DNA of 64,000 nt from Isoperla grammatica (taxonomy: Eukaryota; Arthropoda; Insecta; Plecoptera; Perlodidae). The notes under the pieces were generated by a model. The model was not told where the DNA came from. It worked only from the letters and a program-made list of their open reading frames with translations, and ran no database searches. The position numbers and the translations under genes were made by a program. Each line of letters opens with the position of its first letter. Within the stretch, counting starts at the first letter, position 1. The DNA is taken from contig OX246739.1 in assembly GCA_945910005.1 (NCBI GenBank), forward strand, positions 1,890,001-1,954,000, read 5' to 3'. This document shows, piece by piece, positions 1-14,075 of the stretch.

Positions 1-3000
1 TACAGGAGATAATCTGATTGGCCAGCATTTATTGTGTTAACGTCTGCACTAGTCTTAACGTGTACGACTCAGTAGAATGGAAATAATTGTCCCCGTCGAC
101 CACTAGACAGAATAGGTTCGCTTAATCAGCGATGGTTTAGCCCCTCGGGCCTTGTTATTATGTCACCACGCTCGCATATTGGGTCTTCACTCAATTACGC
201 TTTGAGCGAAGCTGAGCACCAACCTGAGCGTCAAGCACTCTAATGGAGGCGTTTAGGGGTTATATAATTGTTGTTGTGCACAGTTGTTGCAAAGGTATTC
301 TGGAAGAATAGTGTCAGAAATCACAAAATAAATAAGAACTAAAAGTTTGAAACACTACAAATAAATAAAACAAATGTCGGTGATAGAAGAGAAAAAATAA
401 AAAATGATTAAGCCGTAACGTTTTTAAGGAGACAAAATAAAAACAAGATATGATGCAGTAGAAATCACAGAATGAAGAAAATGTGATAAAATAGTATGTC
501 AACAGATATGACACAGAATCTCAGTACACGCGTACATTATTGTTATATTGGAATACTCAATAGAAGAAACTCAGATATAAAAATATTAAACCTGTCTCGA
601 ACACAAGGAATGATTTAGCACATGAAATTTAAAACATTAAAATAAAACGCAACGCAACATAAAAATGTAAAGTTTTCATCCGTTCGGCGTGAGCTACATC
701 TATTTCTGGCGAATGAGGATAGATGGGGCTCTGAACGATCAATCTCAGGCTGTGAGAAGTGACGTGTTCTGTAGGGTCAAGTGATTGATTTTATTGTGGG
801 GCTTTACTTCTCATGTTTATGCGTCCAGGCTTAGCTTGATTGATATGGGATGACGGACGGGGGAAGCTGGGTAATGTATGCCGCAGCATCCGTCAGGTTT
901 AAGTCATGCAGTCCCCGGGCCGAACCCTCTAACAAACAGACTACTTAGCCTACTTACAGGGTAGTTGCTCTTTGATAGATGGTGCTGTGGATAGTGGTAT
1001 AAAAGATGCAAGATTGCCAAGTTTTTTTTAATTATTTGTATTTATTAACTTCGTATTATGGATTCAAAATATGTCATTTTGTAAAAAAAAAAAAAACACC
1101 CTACCTTAACATGACATGTCACAACGAAACATGATTTAATGAGCACATTCAAACACATTTCTGTGTATCTTGATAACCATAGTTTTCTATTTCCAAGTAC
1201 TTTTTTATTAAAACATACCATTCTTTCACATGTCATCAACATATAAATACGACATAGCTCGGATAAAATGCATGGATGCAGACAAGAATTATGCTTTGTG
1301 TTATACAATACTCTGTGACAGTTTAACTAGACTCCTCTCTCCTTTCCCTCCAACAAGATTCAAAATGAACGACTTCGTTTGAAACATCTATCTACGCAAC
1401 TTATACTTCAAATTACTATTTCTCCAAAAACAATGGTAATTGTCGGAAATTCTCAAGGTAAACTGTTTGACGTGAACTTCTGAAACTAGAAAAATATTAG
1501 CTGAGCCATCAGCCAGGCTCGTTCGAGACATATGAAAACTAATATTGTTTAAGGAAAACTGTGAGGAAATTCTGTTTGACAAGCCTGGAGGATAGACATA
1601 GTAACAAAATAACTTTATGAGAACTTTCAACAATAATAATAACGGGAGTGTGTACGAGTGTGTTCGTATGTCTAACAAGGGACTCAATAAAAGCCCGTCA
1701 AGGTGACACTACGGACTAAGCGAGCATCCAACAGTAATAGCAAAATTAATACTGTAATAGGTAATAGTTCTAATGCCCTGACATTCAAGTCTTATTGCAA
1801 GTCTGTCAACCACACTAGACTTAATCGTCAGTGGAATATATGCTAAACTTTAATGTGAAGCTCGTTGTTATCAATGTTGTGACATGATCACTATTTACAC
1901 TTATTCCATTCACAGACAATGACGCCAAACACCACATGCTAAACATTAACAATGGCGAGTGTCATATGCAGTCTAAATTTTCTGGCCGGGTCTTGATGCA
2001 GTAGATGAAATGTGTATTATTGATGTCTATCGTACCTCCTATGTGAGATCTATACAACCTTGCCCTCCAGCGAACATCGAATATTAAAAAGTTATCTAAT
2101 ATTTGAGCATTGATATGTTTCAACTATAACTGTAAGTTGTCTTGGGCGGAGATTCTTTAATAAGTATCTGATGTTCGCAGGAACGGATATTAAAACGGAG
2201 CCGGAATCCTCTGCAATATTTGCCGTTCAATTGCTATGACTTGCTGTTGCTGCTACCTAGATAGTCATGCCGATCATAAAAACAAGTATAACAATAAGTA
2301 TGAGACTAACCTTGATCACCATACTAACGGTATGAATGTAGATATGCGAGTTCGAGTCTCTTAAAGTGTCTTGGTAAGAACTTAAGAAGCATTCATGTTT
2401 GATCTTTTCGAGTATATACTGTGCTTTAAATGGAAGACATACTTTATTCCCCACAGTTCCAAGGAAAGAATCACAAACGAGCTTAAATAAGATAGTCCGG
2501 AAACGTTGGTGTTATAAGGTTAATTGTTTAGAAGTTTTCCATTTAACACCTTCGGTCAACTCGAAGAAATGAAACGTGAAAACAGTATTTTTATTTCACT
2601 ACTTACGCCGCTCTTGAATGGGAGGTGTTTTGTGTTTAAAGGGGGGAAGGGGGGCACATTTGATAATTCACCCAGTGATGAAAGAGTCAAGTGAATGCAA
2701 AATGCTTTCGATTCCAGACTTACCGAGTGATTGCGTACAATAATTAACAGCCATGTACACAAGTTTACATCGGATTGTGATGAATGATGTGTTGGACATT
2801 TTTAATTAAAACTCTCGTCGATCGAAGCGTGAGCGAAGAGTAACAATAGAAAAAAACAGTTTGTTCGCGTAGACATTTAAAATGAAGTTTTCAATATAAA
2901 AACTATGCGTAACCAACGCTGCTTTCTATAGTTTTTTGGAGTACACGTTAACATAGCTGTTTTATTATTTCACCATAAAATCTAGAGACAAAAACTAAAG

Positions 3001-6000
3001 TAAATTTTAGGCAATTTAAATTTTGTAATAACGGCAGGGAAATTGGTAATGTGGAAAAAGACATTTCCACATGAACGAACATTATGCCACATTGGTTGTT
3101 ATTTTGGTAAAACTCATTTATAAACCTTACATTAAAAATACATTTAATATATTCATATATTCAAGTAGTATTGATCTTATTCCAAATATTGTTTTGTTCA
3201 AACCGTGTAAAGTACTAATATGATAAATTACAAAATAAATATTACAGTCTTATTTATTGAAATAAATTAAAAATGTTTCACTGCCTTCATTTTCCCCAAA
3301 AAGTGAACACAAAATAACGTTTTATTAACTTGTTGTACAGTGCATAAACTTGAGGTGTGGTGGTTTTTTCTTTCAGGTAACCTGGCTGTGAGGGAGTGGT
3401 ATGCAATAGAAGTATATGTGTGTATATTGCCGTTAGGGGTAAGTGGCAAACTCTTCATTTAATTATTTTCCAATTGAAACCTACCCTTAAAAATAGTGTA
3501 TGCAATATACACATAAACTGTTCGACCCGGAATCTAGTGATGAAATTTTCACTTAAATATAAAACTGTAACCACTGAACTTTCTGACTTTTTTATCTTAG
3601 TTACAGATTGATATACGTGTAGCTGATTCATCATATATATCATAACTGCTAATATCAATTTAATTGAAGTTTATTCTCGCTACTCTAGTAGCTTACTTGG
3701 CAAGATAGTATAGAGTCAAATGATCTGGGTTCGACAAACGTGTATTACAGTTGGTGTATCTCCATACTTACATGTGGGCCCAACGACCCTGGGCATCAAA
3801 GAGCAGCGGCCAATAAAACCAACCATCACCACAGCCTATCATTTAACTCCCGCAATCGATACCAGGGTCGCATCGGATCGAGTCGAGTGTCACATCTCGA
3901 GATATATCGCGGTGGTCGACCCCCAACTCACTCCATCCCCGCCAATTAACAGACACATTTATAGTGATTTGTTTACGAACGGGACCGACTCCCACATTTC
4001 GATTTGGGACCCCGTAAATTCACTCCACTACTCTGTTCACAGTACACACGCTGTAATTGCGCAGTATACACACGCATTAATCACAATATTGTTTAGATTA
4101 CTCGCGCACAGTTGAAGGGTTACATAACGTTAACGTAGGATGACACATGGCGATGACGTGGTACGTGTGGGGGGGCCGAAATGCAAATTAAAATATTTTG
4201 TTGGTGGTTATGATTGGATCAGTTGGACAGTCCTTCACAGCGGAATATTTACTCGAGAAATACGTTGGATTACATTCAGAATGTGCTCGGCTTATAATTG
4301 TCTGGACATTTTGCTTTCGTGGTCTTGATAACTCTAATAAAACAGAGGACACAGAAAGTGTAGAGGTGTTGAGGTGTGGAAGCCTTGTACAGCTGATATT
4401 CACTAGTATTCGCAACACGTCTAGATTTCCGCCCGATAAATCAATGGTAGTAGAGTCTTAATCTCTTCGAATATTTTAGAGAGTTCCTGGTTCTTGCCGA
4501 GGCTGCACAGAGTATTATCCACAAGGTTTGGGTGGAGGGGAGGGCGTCTGTAGACTGCTGTACAAACCCGTGTTGTTTTAAACAAGCATCACTCAATTAA
4601 CTGAACCTCATTGAAATAACAAAAGTGGAATACAGGAGAAATGAATAGATATTGTTTCAATAATACTGTCCTCTATAAGCCTTTATTGCACTTACAGTTC
4701 TCAAACCTAAGGAGTTGTACTCGAGCAATTCTCTACTTGATATAACGAAGTCTTCCTCCAATACAATAACACGGAGTTACGCAGCCGTACTTGTGAAGAG
4801 GCCAAATTAAATTCCTCTTCTCATAACTTAATTAACTTTCTACTGACCCAGTCATATATGGGGCATTATATTTATATCATGATCGTAATTTTGGTCTAGG
4901 TTGTTATATTCTTGCCTTCATTTAAGGACACTCATTGTTGCGTTCTCTGTTATGGCATTGGGCTTAGCTTATACAGATGATTTGAATTTAACCTGATAGT
5001 AGAATATTGTATCACTGGTCAATCAGTTAACTGGTGAGTTTTCACTCATTAGAAAATGTAAACATGTATTCTATCTTGAGTGGTAAAAGCTAAATGAACA
5101 ATTTGTTTTCCTATTCAAATGATCCTGTTCAGTTCTCGTTGAATTGAGGAGTTAGATAACCTCGCACTAGAACTTTGAAGGTGTATTTATAGTAATAGTC
5201 AAACAGTTGATAGTGTCAAAACAAAATTACCAGGTTTTGTTCACAGCTGTGCCATTTTTTGTTTTTATCACAGTTGGCAGGGCATAAGAATTAATGACAT
5301 AAGTAATAAGCTTGATCATCTTGTACCTTCTAATATATTGCTTAATAATGGTCGACATACAGATCATAATCTCCGAAGACTGAAGTTTGGAGTGTTTACC
5401 GTCTTTTGGGATGATTGGCAATTCTAAAGACAAACATTGGCCAGTCCAATGACGTAGACAGGCCCACATAGTGTAGACAGCTTAGCGGCTTAAATATGGG
5501 CTTTGCGGCGCTGCCACAGTTGTTAGCATAAGATGGGGGTGGCAGACATGATATTAGTGTTTTATGTGAAAGAATGATAATATGATGATATCCACAGTTT
5601 AGTTCACGGTGAAAATATTAGGTTGAACGTGTCTGAAGAGCATACAACGTGTTGTAGAGAAACCGATGAATGGTTGTGTCCCCTTAAATACCGATAAAAC
5701 ATTGCGTGGTATTGATATGTGAAAAGCACAGACTGACCTGCAGGGGTCAAATCCATGAACTGTGATTTTGGCAACACCCGAATCAGCCAGCAAGATCAAC
5801 AGTGTTCGGTAGATTCGAGCCGGCCAGACGTAACTCAGAACCAACCCCCACAGGAGGGTTGTTTCTGTTTATTCTGGCCTCGTACGTGTTGCGTGGATTT
5901 AAATTAAAAGCTTTTCACGTTCCATAAAAATAACATGTCAGCTTTAACTTGGCTTTATAAAACCAATGCGTCCCACACAAACATCCTGTGCAAGTTCAAA

Positions 6001-6019
6001 ATTCGTGACTAGAGATTTC

Positions 6020-6022
<3 letters not shown>
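1..6022. other. No gene recognised
   Basis: AT-rich sequence with many stops in all frames. The longest open frame (131 codons, 3720-4115 plus) shows no recognisable motif, signal peptide or membrane pattern, and I do not support it as a gene. Confidence 0.6.

Positions 6023-6068
<46 letters not shown>
6023..6068. repeat. (GA)23 microsatellite
   Basis: About 23 uninterrupted GA dinucleotides. Confidence 0.97.
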
Positions 6069-6069
<1 letters not shown>

Positions 6070-9000
6070 GCTTCCGAACTGAATTTCCACTACAGCAAAC
6101 ACGCGTTGTCCGTGCGTACAAGAATATCTTGTACAGCCCATGATACAAGAATGTCTCGTACAAACCATGGGAGACGCAGAAATACCTGACTTTCCAGACT
6201 GAACCACTGCACAGTGTGTTGGTACATTACGCATTACGTAAGCCAGTATTATTTATTCTGTAAGCAAGTATAATTAGGTCCACTGTAAAACTAAACACAC
6301 ATTCGTCAATCAATTGACGATTGTTTCCAACAGTGTCACCAAAAGTTCTTAATTCACTCTTTGCTTCTTAAAGGTAGTCTTACTAGGTGCATCAGACTCC
6401 AGTGCACCTAATATGCTTATCTACATAATGCCAGAACGCTGAGCAGTATGGAGTGTAGATGTAGACGATATAAATCACCATTATCTGCTCGGCCGTGTAA
6501 TAGTAGACGCATTGAGGCAGGGACAAGACAATATTAGCTCTGACGTGTTTAATAGTGAGCGATGCGACACGTTGACGTGCGGCCTCCATGGAGCTCTGGG
6601 GACTTAACACGAGATGAAGGCTGTGCCGTCAAGTGCGGCCAGATGAATTATGTTAGGAGACTTGGTTTGGCATTAAGAAACCGCACAAAACTAGCTGAAT
6701 CGCGTATATTTGTCCCTACAATACCTGACTGATGCTTTCGTCTTAGACAAGTGAGTGGTGGGCCACAGCGATGACTGATTGATCACAAATCATTCAATTG
6801 TGACCAAAAATTACAGACAACAGTGTAATCTTTGCTGTGACTAGAGCATCAGTATAAGGTGTTTTGGGACAAATGTCATCTGTAAAGGGACATATCAGAC
6901 CGTATTGAGTTCTAGTGGACTTCATTTATACGATGCACTACTTTAGGAGCATACTTATAGATGGAAGTAGCTACATGCAGATGATATTGAATCTCGCCAG
7001 CCTTCTACAACTTTCTAGACCACAAAGCTCGCGAACTGAAAGTTCAGACTAGGTCGTGCGGAATATGATCTCCTTCATGAACAATTGATCCATGAGTCGT
7101 GAACGAGAATCAAGTTCATCGAGATTTATTCTTCTCTCAACCATATTAAGTTGACCTAGTTTACCCCGTCTGCTTCCCTCGTGTGCGGTGATCGCATATC
7201 CGATATTAAATTGAACTTGAGCTGCGTTGAACTCTTGTCTGAGCAACGAACAATGCAGGTAAATTGTTCGTGCATGGAATATTTAATGTTTTCAAAGAGA
7301 GTCTTCGAGTACGATGCTGAGATTGTCTCAATGGAGCGTATCTGAGTATTATGCAGGGATTCAAGGTAGCTCTGGTGAGTCGTATGAACTCTAGGGGAGT
7401 ATATTGTGAGCGATCTGGCGGGGGCTAGAAGAACCACGCCGATAAAATGCGAACCCGCAGACTTCTGCTTTTGTCCGATATCCTGAATGATGCTTTTGTA
7501 TATTTCCGTACGAATGAAGATGCTAGTTCCATTGGATTCTATGAGGTTTGCAACCCACGACTGTCTATGCGGTATTCACCAAATGATGCGGGGGAGTCAA
7601 GCGAACTCTTCATGAAGAAGTTGCGGTTTTTACACTTATACTGAAAATAAATATAGCAAGTTGCGATTCCGAATCTAAAATAAGCAAACAAGTAATGGTT
7701 CAATCTATAAACGATGCGATTCTTCAGATGGTTTAGTATTTTAATCTCTGTGATGTGATGTGTGGATGCTTTCACAGATTGTTCAGTTCGCCCCCAGTCT
7801 GGCTCGGAATGGATCCCACGAGCTGTGGAACCAAGTGTGAAATTAAACCTACCTTGGTAATTACACCGGAGTAATGCAATTTAAATATGATGATTGCCTC
7901 GGTTTTTAAATGGTGCCCTATTTAGGCTAGTTTAAATCGACTGGGTTAACTGTTAATTACTACAATTACTTCTGGAAGACAATTGGATTTACTTGTCACT
8001 GCTTGATTCATTACTTGCTTGCGGATACAAATATTTTCCTTGTTTTTATGTTCTAAGTTTTCTTCGTTTTGATTTAGACTACGTATACAAAATATTGGGA
8101 AATTGTTTTGTGTTGTTAATTGTACATGACATTGTATAGGTGTGACATCATCCATAGCAACGTGTAACAGGTGTTGGGCCAACTTACCGTGTCATGTCAC
8201 GTCCACGGCAGAAGTGGTCGAGGCAGAGCTTTGTACTTTAGTCCATTGATCGAACAACTTGTGATTTAGAAACAGTTTCTCATTCATGCTAACGTGAGCT
8301 TGATTAAAACACGCTGTGAGGGACATTGTTCACGAGATTATACTAAATAATAACACTGAAATAATGCATGAAGAAGAAGACTGAAGGCTTGGTGAATAAC
8401 TATAGTTAAGTCATTACAAGTTTAAGCGATATTTATCTCCATTCTTTTTGGGAGGGATGCGACGAATATAACATTTCTAAATACTAAAGTTATAAATTTA
8501 CAAATAAAGTTGATGTTAGTGGCAGTTGATAAGGATCTGAGGTTGATATGATACTAGAAGGTTGGATCTAGTATAATTGTGTGGTACAATACATTGTGTT
8601 AGAATAATGTATGTAAGTTGTTGCTTGTGGAACGCCAATGGTTGTATTGTTGTATTGTGGTACATATGACGAGTCGGGTAAAAGAGAAACAAATGTATCG
8701 TTACTTGTTTTCACTGAAGGCGGTTTCCGCTGGTTGAGCACCGGGTGTGTTCTGGTTCGCTGAGCAACATAACAGTGACGTCACGACTATGACGCAACCC
8801 GATGCTGCACTCGGAGCGAGAACTACGGTCTAATGGAACAAGTATTTCATACCCGTTCAATCTTACTATAATCTTCTTCAGTGTGCAGAAGCGCTTCTGC
8901 TAAAAAACGTCGGCTGTCAAAAAACTGCTGTCAAACTCTCAATATAGCTGTCCTACCCATGGCAGCTCAAACATTGAAAACATGTTCATTTCCATAGAAT

Positions 9001-10080
9001 AAAATGTGATGTAAAATGCAGAGCAGATATTGGGATATAGTATATTACCCAACCTAGTGCCAGATGTTTGTAGATAATGTATTTTCATGTTATTAAATAA
9101 ATATTTATCATATTTATATTATTGTACATATGCAAAATATTAGTTCTGACCCGGTATCATAAACGTTTGTTATGTGAGAAATTTGTAATCAAACCATGTG
9201 TGGCTTGAAGCCTCCATGTGTGCCGTAATGTAAGTTAGCCAGAAGCCCTCTTAATTACGTGACTCGCATTAATTACTGTGAATGTCCATATAAACATGCT
9301 TTTTGTGTGGTCCGAGCAGAAAGTTCGTGCAAATAGTTCGGTCCGAGTGAACATAGAGTGCTCGTCGGACGTCGATGCCCAGGGGACGCTTGTTATTGGA
9401 GGACGAGGGACAATGTACACAACTCTCCATTCAGCCCGTGTTAGAGTCAGCACCCTTCCAACGGCGGCGCTGACAACCTGAATGGGCTGCGCGTTCGAAC
9501 GAACACATTGTGAAGGTTTTATTCAAACTCTCCGTGTTTCGAATAGGTTTGAAAGTGAAACAAAGAACGCTGATTTCAAGGTAACACAAAACAGTTTGCA
9601 ACAACCATACATTTACATACTTTGATTTATATTGTAAATGTTACGATTGGCGTTGCTTTCATGTTGAAACTGAGTTCTAATGGAGAAAAAAACAGGTAAA
9701 TTAATCACTGTTGGGTAAATAGTATATCGGGAAAAAGGATTACAAGCTATAAGTTGTTGTGAAATTGCAACAAAATGACCACGACTGGACTTGAACACAG
9801 TTTTCTACCTCCGTTTGGGCGTCTTATCAACTTTACCACTTTTACTGGGATTAAGAGTTTGACCCTTGGAATTTGCACAATGCACTAAGACTTGCTGAAA
9901 TCCATAATAGTGTTGACTACATCTAACCGTGTTTCTTCTATAATCACGCAAGTTAGTTGTGTTTGAAACTGTAATGGCCGCCCGGGAATCCTCAACAAGT
10001 GTCTCGTGACCTCGTGACCCCATTGTCAAGGTCACGTCCGTCTTCGCGAGCGATCTCGCGTCCCGTGACTGCTGACCATT
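6069..10080. other. No gene recognised; isolated CRE and palindrome
   Basis: No supported gene. It holds a TGACGTCA palindrome at 8776-8783, a perfect 16-bp palindrome at 8885-8900 and a GC-richer patch at 9955-10080 leading into the satellite, which includes TCAAGGTCA near 10026. Confidence 0.6.
8885..8900. repeat. Perfect 16-bp palindrome
   Basis: GCAGAAGCGCTTCTGC equals its own reverse complement. Confidence 0.9.
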
Positions 10081-13000
10081 CATCCCTCTAGACTCTGACC
10101 TTGTGTGGCGCCCCGGTTGCAGCGTGCATGTCTAGCAGAGCTCGCATGTCTTCGGGGTTGATCTTATTCATACCTCTAGACTCTGACCTTGGGAGCTGCC
10201 GGCCCCGGTTGCAGCGTGCATGTCTAGCAGAGCTCGCATATCTTCGGGGTTGATCTTATTCATCCCTCTAGACTCTGACCTTGGGAGCTGCCGGCCCCGG
10301 TTGCAGCGCGCATGTCTAGCAGAGCTCGCATGTCCTCGGGGTTGATCTTATTCATCCCTCTAGACTCTGACCTTGGGAGCTGCCGGCCCCGGTTGCAGCG
10401 CGCATGTCTAGCAGAGCTCGCATGTCCTCGGGGTTGATCTTATTCATCCCTCTAGACTCTGACCTTGGGAGATGCCGGCCCCGGTTGCAGCGCGCATGTC
10501 TAGCAGAGCTCGCATGTCCTCGGGGTTGATCTTATTCATCCCTCTAGACTCTGACCTTGGGAGCTGCCGGCCCTGGTTGCAGCGTGCATGTCTAGCAGAG
10601 CTCGCATGTCCTCGGGGTTGATCTTATTCATCCCTCTAGACTCTGACCTTGGGAGATGCCGGCCCTGGTTGCAGCGCGCATGTCTAGCAGAGCTCGCATG
10701 TCTTCGGGGTTGATCTTATTCATCCCTCTAGACTCTGACCTTGGGAGCTGCCGGCCCTGGTTGCAGCGCGCATGTCTAGCAGAGCTCGCATATCTTCGGG
10801 GTTGATCTTATTCATCCCTCTAGACTCTGACCTTGGGAGCTGCCGGCCCCGGCTGCAGCGCGCATGTCTAGCAGAGCTCGCATATCTTCGGGGTTGATCT
10901 TATTCATCCCTCTAGACTCTGACCTTGGGAGCTGCCGGCCCTGGTTGCAGCGCGCATGTCTAGCAGAGCTCGCATGTCTTCGGGGTTGATCTTATTCATC
11001 CCTCTAGACTCTGACCTTGGGAGCTGCCGGCCCTGGTTGCAGCGCGCATGTCTAGCAGAGCTCGCATATCTTCGGGGTTGATCTTATTCATCCCTCTAGA
11101 CTCTGACCTTGGGAGCTGCCGGCCCTGGTTGCAGCGCGCATGTCTAGCAGAGCACGCATATCTTCGGGGTTGATCTTATTCATCCCTCTAGACTCTGACC
11201 TTGGGAGATGCTGGCCCTGGTTGCAGCGCGCATGTCTAGCAGAGCTCGCATGTCTTCGGGGTTGATCTTATTCATCCCTCTAGACTCTGACCTTGGGAGC
11301 TGCCGGCCCTGGTTGCAGCGCGCATGTCTAGCAGAGCACGCATATCTTCGGGGTTGATCTTATTCATCCCTCTAGACTCTGACCTTGGGAGATGCTGGCC
11401 CTGGTTGCAGCGCGCATGTCTAGCAGAGCTCGCATGTCTTCGGGGTTGATCTTATTCATCCCTCTAGACTCTGACCTTGGGAGCTGCCGGCTCCGGTTGC
11501 AGCGCGCATGTCTAGCAGAGCTCGCATGTCTTCGGGGTTGATCTTATTCATCCCTCTAGACTCTGACCTTGGGAGCTGCCGGCCCTGGTTGCAGCGCGCA
11601 TGTCTAGCAGAGCTCGCATGTCCTCGGGGTTGATCTTATTCATCCCTCTAGACTCTGACCTTGGGAGATGCCGGCCCTGGTTGCAGCGCGCATGTCTAGC
11701 AGAGCTCGCATGTCTTCGGGGTTGATCTTATTCATCCCTCTAGACTCTGACCTTGGGAGCTGCCGGCCCCGGTTGCAGCGTGCATGTCTAGCAGAGCTCG
11801 CATATCTTCGGGGTTGATCTTATTCATCCCTCTAGACTCTGACCTTGGGAGATGCCGGCCCTGGTTGCAGCGCGCATGTCTAGCAGAGCTCGCATGTCTT
11901 CGGGGTTGATCTTATTCATCCCTCTAGACTCTGACCTTGGGAGCTGCCGGCCCCGGTTGCAGCGCGCATGTCTAGCAGAGCTCGCATGTCTTCGGGGTTG
12001 ATCTTCTTCATCCCTCTAGACTCTGACCTTGGGAGATGCCGGCCCTGGTTGCAGCGCGCATGTCTAGCAGAGCTCGCATGTCCTCGGGGTTGATCTTATT
12101 CATCCCTCTAGACTCTGACCTTGGGAGCTGCCGGCCCTGGTTGCAGCGCGCATGTCTAGCAGAGCTCGCATGTCATCGGGGTTGATCTTATTCATCCCTC
12201 TAGACTCTGACCTTGGGAGCTGCCGGCCCTGGTTGCAGCGCGCATGTCTAGCAGAGCTCGCATATCTTCGGGGTTGATCTTATTCATCCCTCTAGACTCT
12301 GACCTTGGGAGCTGCCGGCCCCGGCTGCAGCGCGCATGTCTAGCAGAGCTCGCATGTCTTCGGGGTTGATCTTATTCATCCCTCTAGACTCTGACCTTGG
12401 GAGCTGCCGGCTCTGGTTGCAGCGCGCATGTCTAGCAGAGCTCGCATGTCTTCGGGGTTGATCTTATTCATCCCTCTAGACTCTGACCTTGGGAGCTGCC
12501 GGCCCTGGTTGCAGCGTGCATGTCTAGCAGAGCTCGCATGTCTTCGGGGTTGATCTTATTCATCCCTCTAGACTCTGACCTTGGGAGCTGCCGGCCCTGG
12601 TTGCAGCGCGCATGTCTAGCAGAGCTCGCATGTCTTCGGGGTTGATCTTATTCATCCCTCTAGACTCTGACCTTGGGAGCTGCCGGCCCTGGTTGCAGCG
12701 TGCATGTCTAGCAGAGCTCGCATATCTTCGGGGTTGATCTTATTCATCCCTCTAGACTCTGACCTTGGGAGCTGCCGGCCCTGGTTGCAGCGCGCATGTC
12801 TAGCAGAGCTCGCATGTCTTCGGGGTTGATCTTATTCATCCCTCTAGACTCTGACCTTGGGAGCTGCCGGCCCTGGTTGCAGCGCGCATGTCTAGCAGAG
12901 CTCGCATGTCTTCGGGGTTGATCTTATTCATCCCTCTAGACTCTGACCTTGGGAGCTGCCGGCCCTGGTTGCAGCGTGCATGTCTAGCAGAGCTCGCATG

Positions 13001-13992
13001 TCTTCGGGGTTGATCTTATTCATCCCTCTAGACTCTGACCTTGGGAGCTGCCGGCCCTGGTTGCAGCGCGCATGTCTAGCAGAGCTCGCATGTCTTCGGG
13101 GTTGATCTTATTCATCCCTCTAGACTCTGACCTTGGGAGCTGCCGGCCCCGGTTGCAGCGCGCATGTCTAGCAGAGCTCGCATGTCTTCGGGGTTGATCT
13201 TATTCATCCCTCTAGACTCTGACCTTGGGAGCTGCCGGCCCTGGTTGCAGCGCGCATGTCTAGCAGAGCACGCATGTCTTCGGGGTTGATCTTATTCATC
13301 CCTCTAGACTCTGACCTTGGGAGCTGCCGGCCCCGGTTGCAGCGCGCATGTCTAGCAGAGCTCGCATGTCTTCGGGGTTGATCTTATTCATCCCTCTAGA
13401 CTCTGACCTTGGGAGCTGCCGGCCCTGGTTGCAGCGCGCATGTCTAGCAGAGCACGCATGTCTTCGGGGTTGATCTTATTCATCCCTCTAGACTCTGACC
13501 TTGGGAGCTGCCGGCCCCGGTTGCAGCGCGCATGTCTAGCAGAGCTCGCATGTCTTCGGGGTTGATCTTATTCATCCCTCTAGACTCTGACCTTGGGAGC
13601 TGCCGGCCCTGGTTGCAGCGCGCATGTCTAGCAGAGCTCGCATGTCATCGGGGTTGATCTTATTCATACCTCTAGACTCTGACCTTGGGAGCTGCCGGCC
13701 CTGGTTGCAGCGTGCATGTCTAGCAGAGCTCGCATGTCTTCGGGGTTGATCTTATTCATCCCTCTAGACTCTGACCTTGGGAGCTGCCGGCCCTGGTTGC
13801 AGCGCGCATGTCTAGCAGAGCTCGCATGTCTTCGGGGTTGATCTTATTCATCCCTCTAGACTCTGACCTTGGGAGATGCCGGCCCTGGTTGCAGCGTGCA
13901 TGTCTAGCAGAGCTCGCATGTCTTCGGGGTTGATCTTATTCATCCCTCTAGACTCTGACCTTGGGAGCTTCCCTGTCTTCGGGGTTGATCCT
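10081..13992. repeat. 92-bp satellite/minisatellite array, 43 units
   Basis: Units begin CATCCCTCTAGACTCTGACC and end GGGGTTGATCTTATT. The first (10081) is a divergent 88-bp version. From 10169 onward unit starts fall every 92 bp, and 10261 to 13941 is exactly 40 periods with no net insertion or deletion. The last unit (13941) has an internal deletion of about 42 bp and ends near 13992. A typical unit is about 58% GC with about five CpGs, against AT-rich flanks. Units differ at a few recurring positions: GGCCCCGG or GGCCCTGG, GCGCGC or GCGTGC, CATGTC or CATATC, GAGCTG or GAGATG, and AGCTCG or AGCACG. All frames contain stops, and 92 is not a multiple of 3, so it does not code for protein. There are no unique spacers, so it is not a CRISPR array. 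Confidence 0.98.
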
Positions 13993-14075
13993 TCTGTGTA
14001 GGTTTGCTTCAACTTGGATAAGAGGGGTTATTAAAAACTTTGAACTTCATTAGCGATTTCTGGACATGCCTGGAA

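Noticed and set aside
3720..4115. 131-codon open frame on the plus strand
   Set aside because: No motif, membrane pattern or splice context; composition is unlike the GC3-rich receptor exons. Length is possible by chance in 64 kb.
10081..13992. CRISPR array
   Set aside because: Direct 92-bp repeats without unique spacers in a eukaryotic context; it is a satellite.
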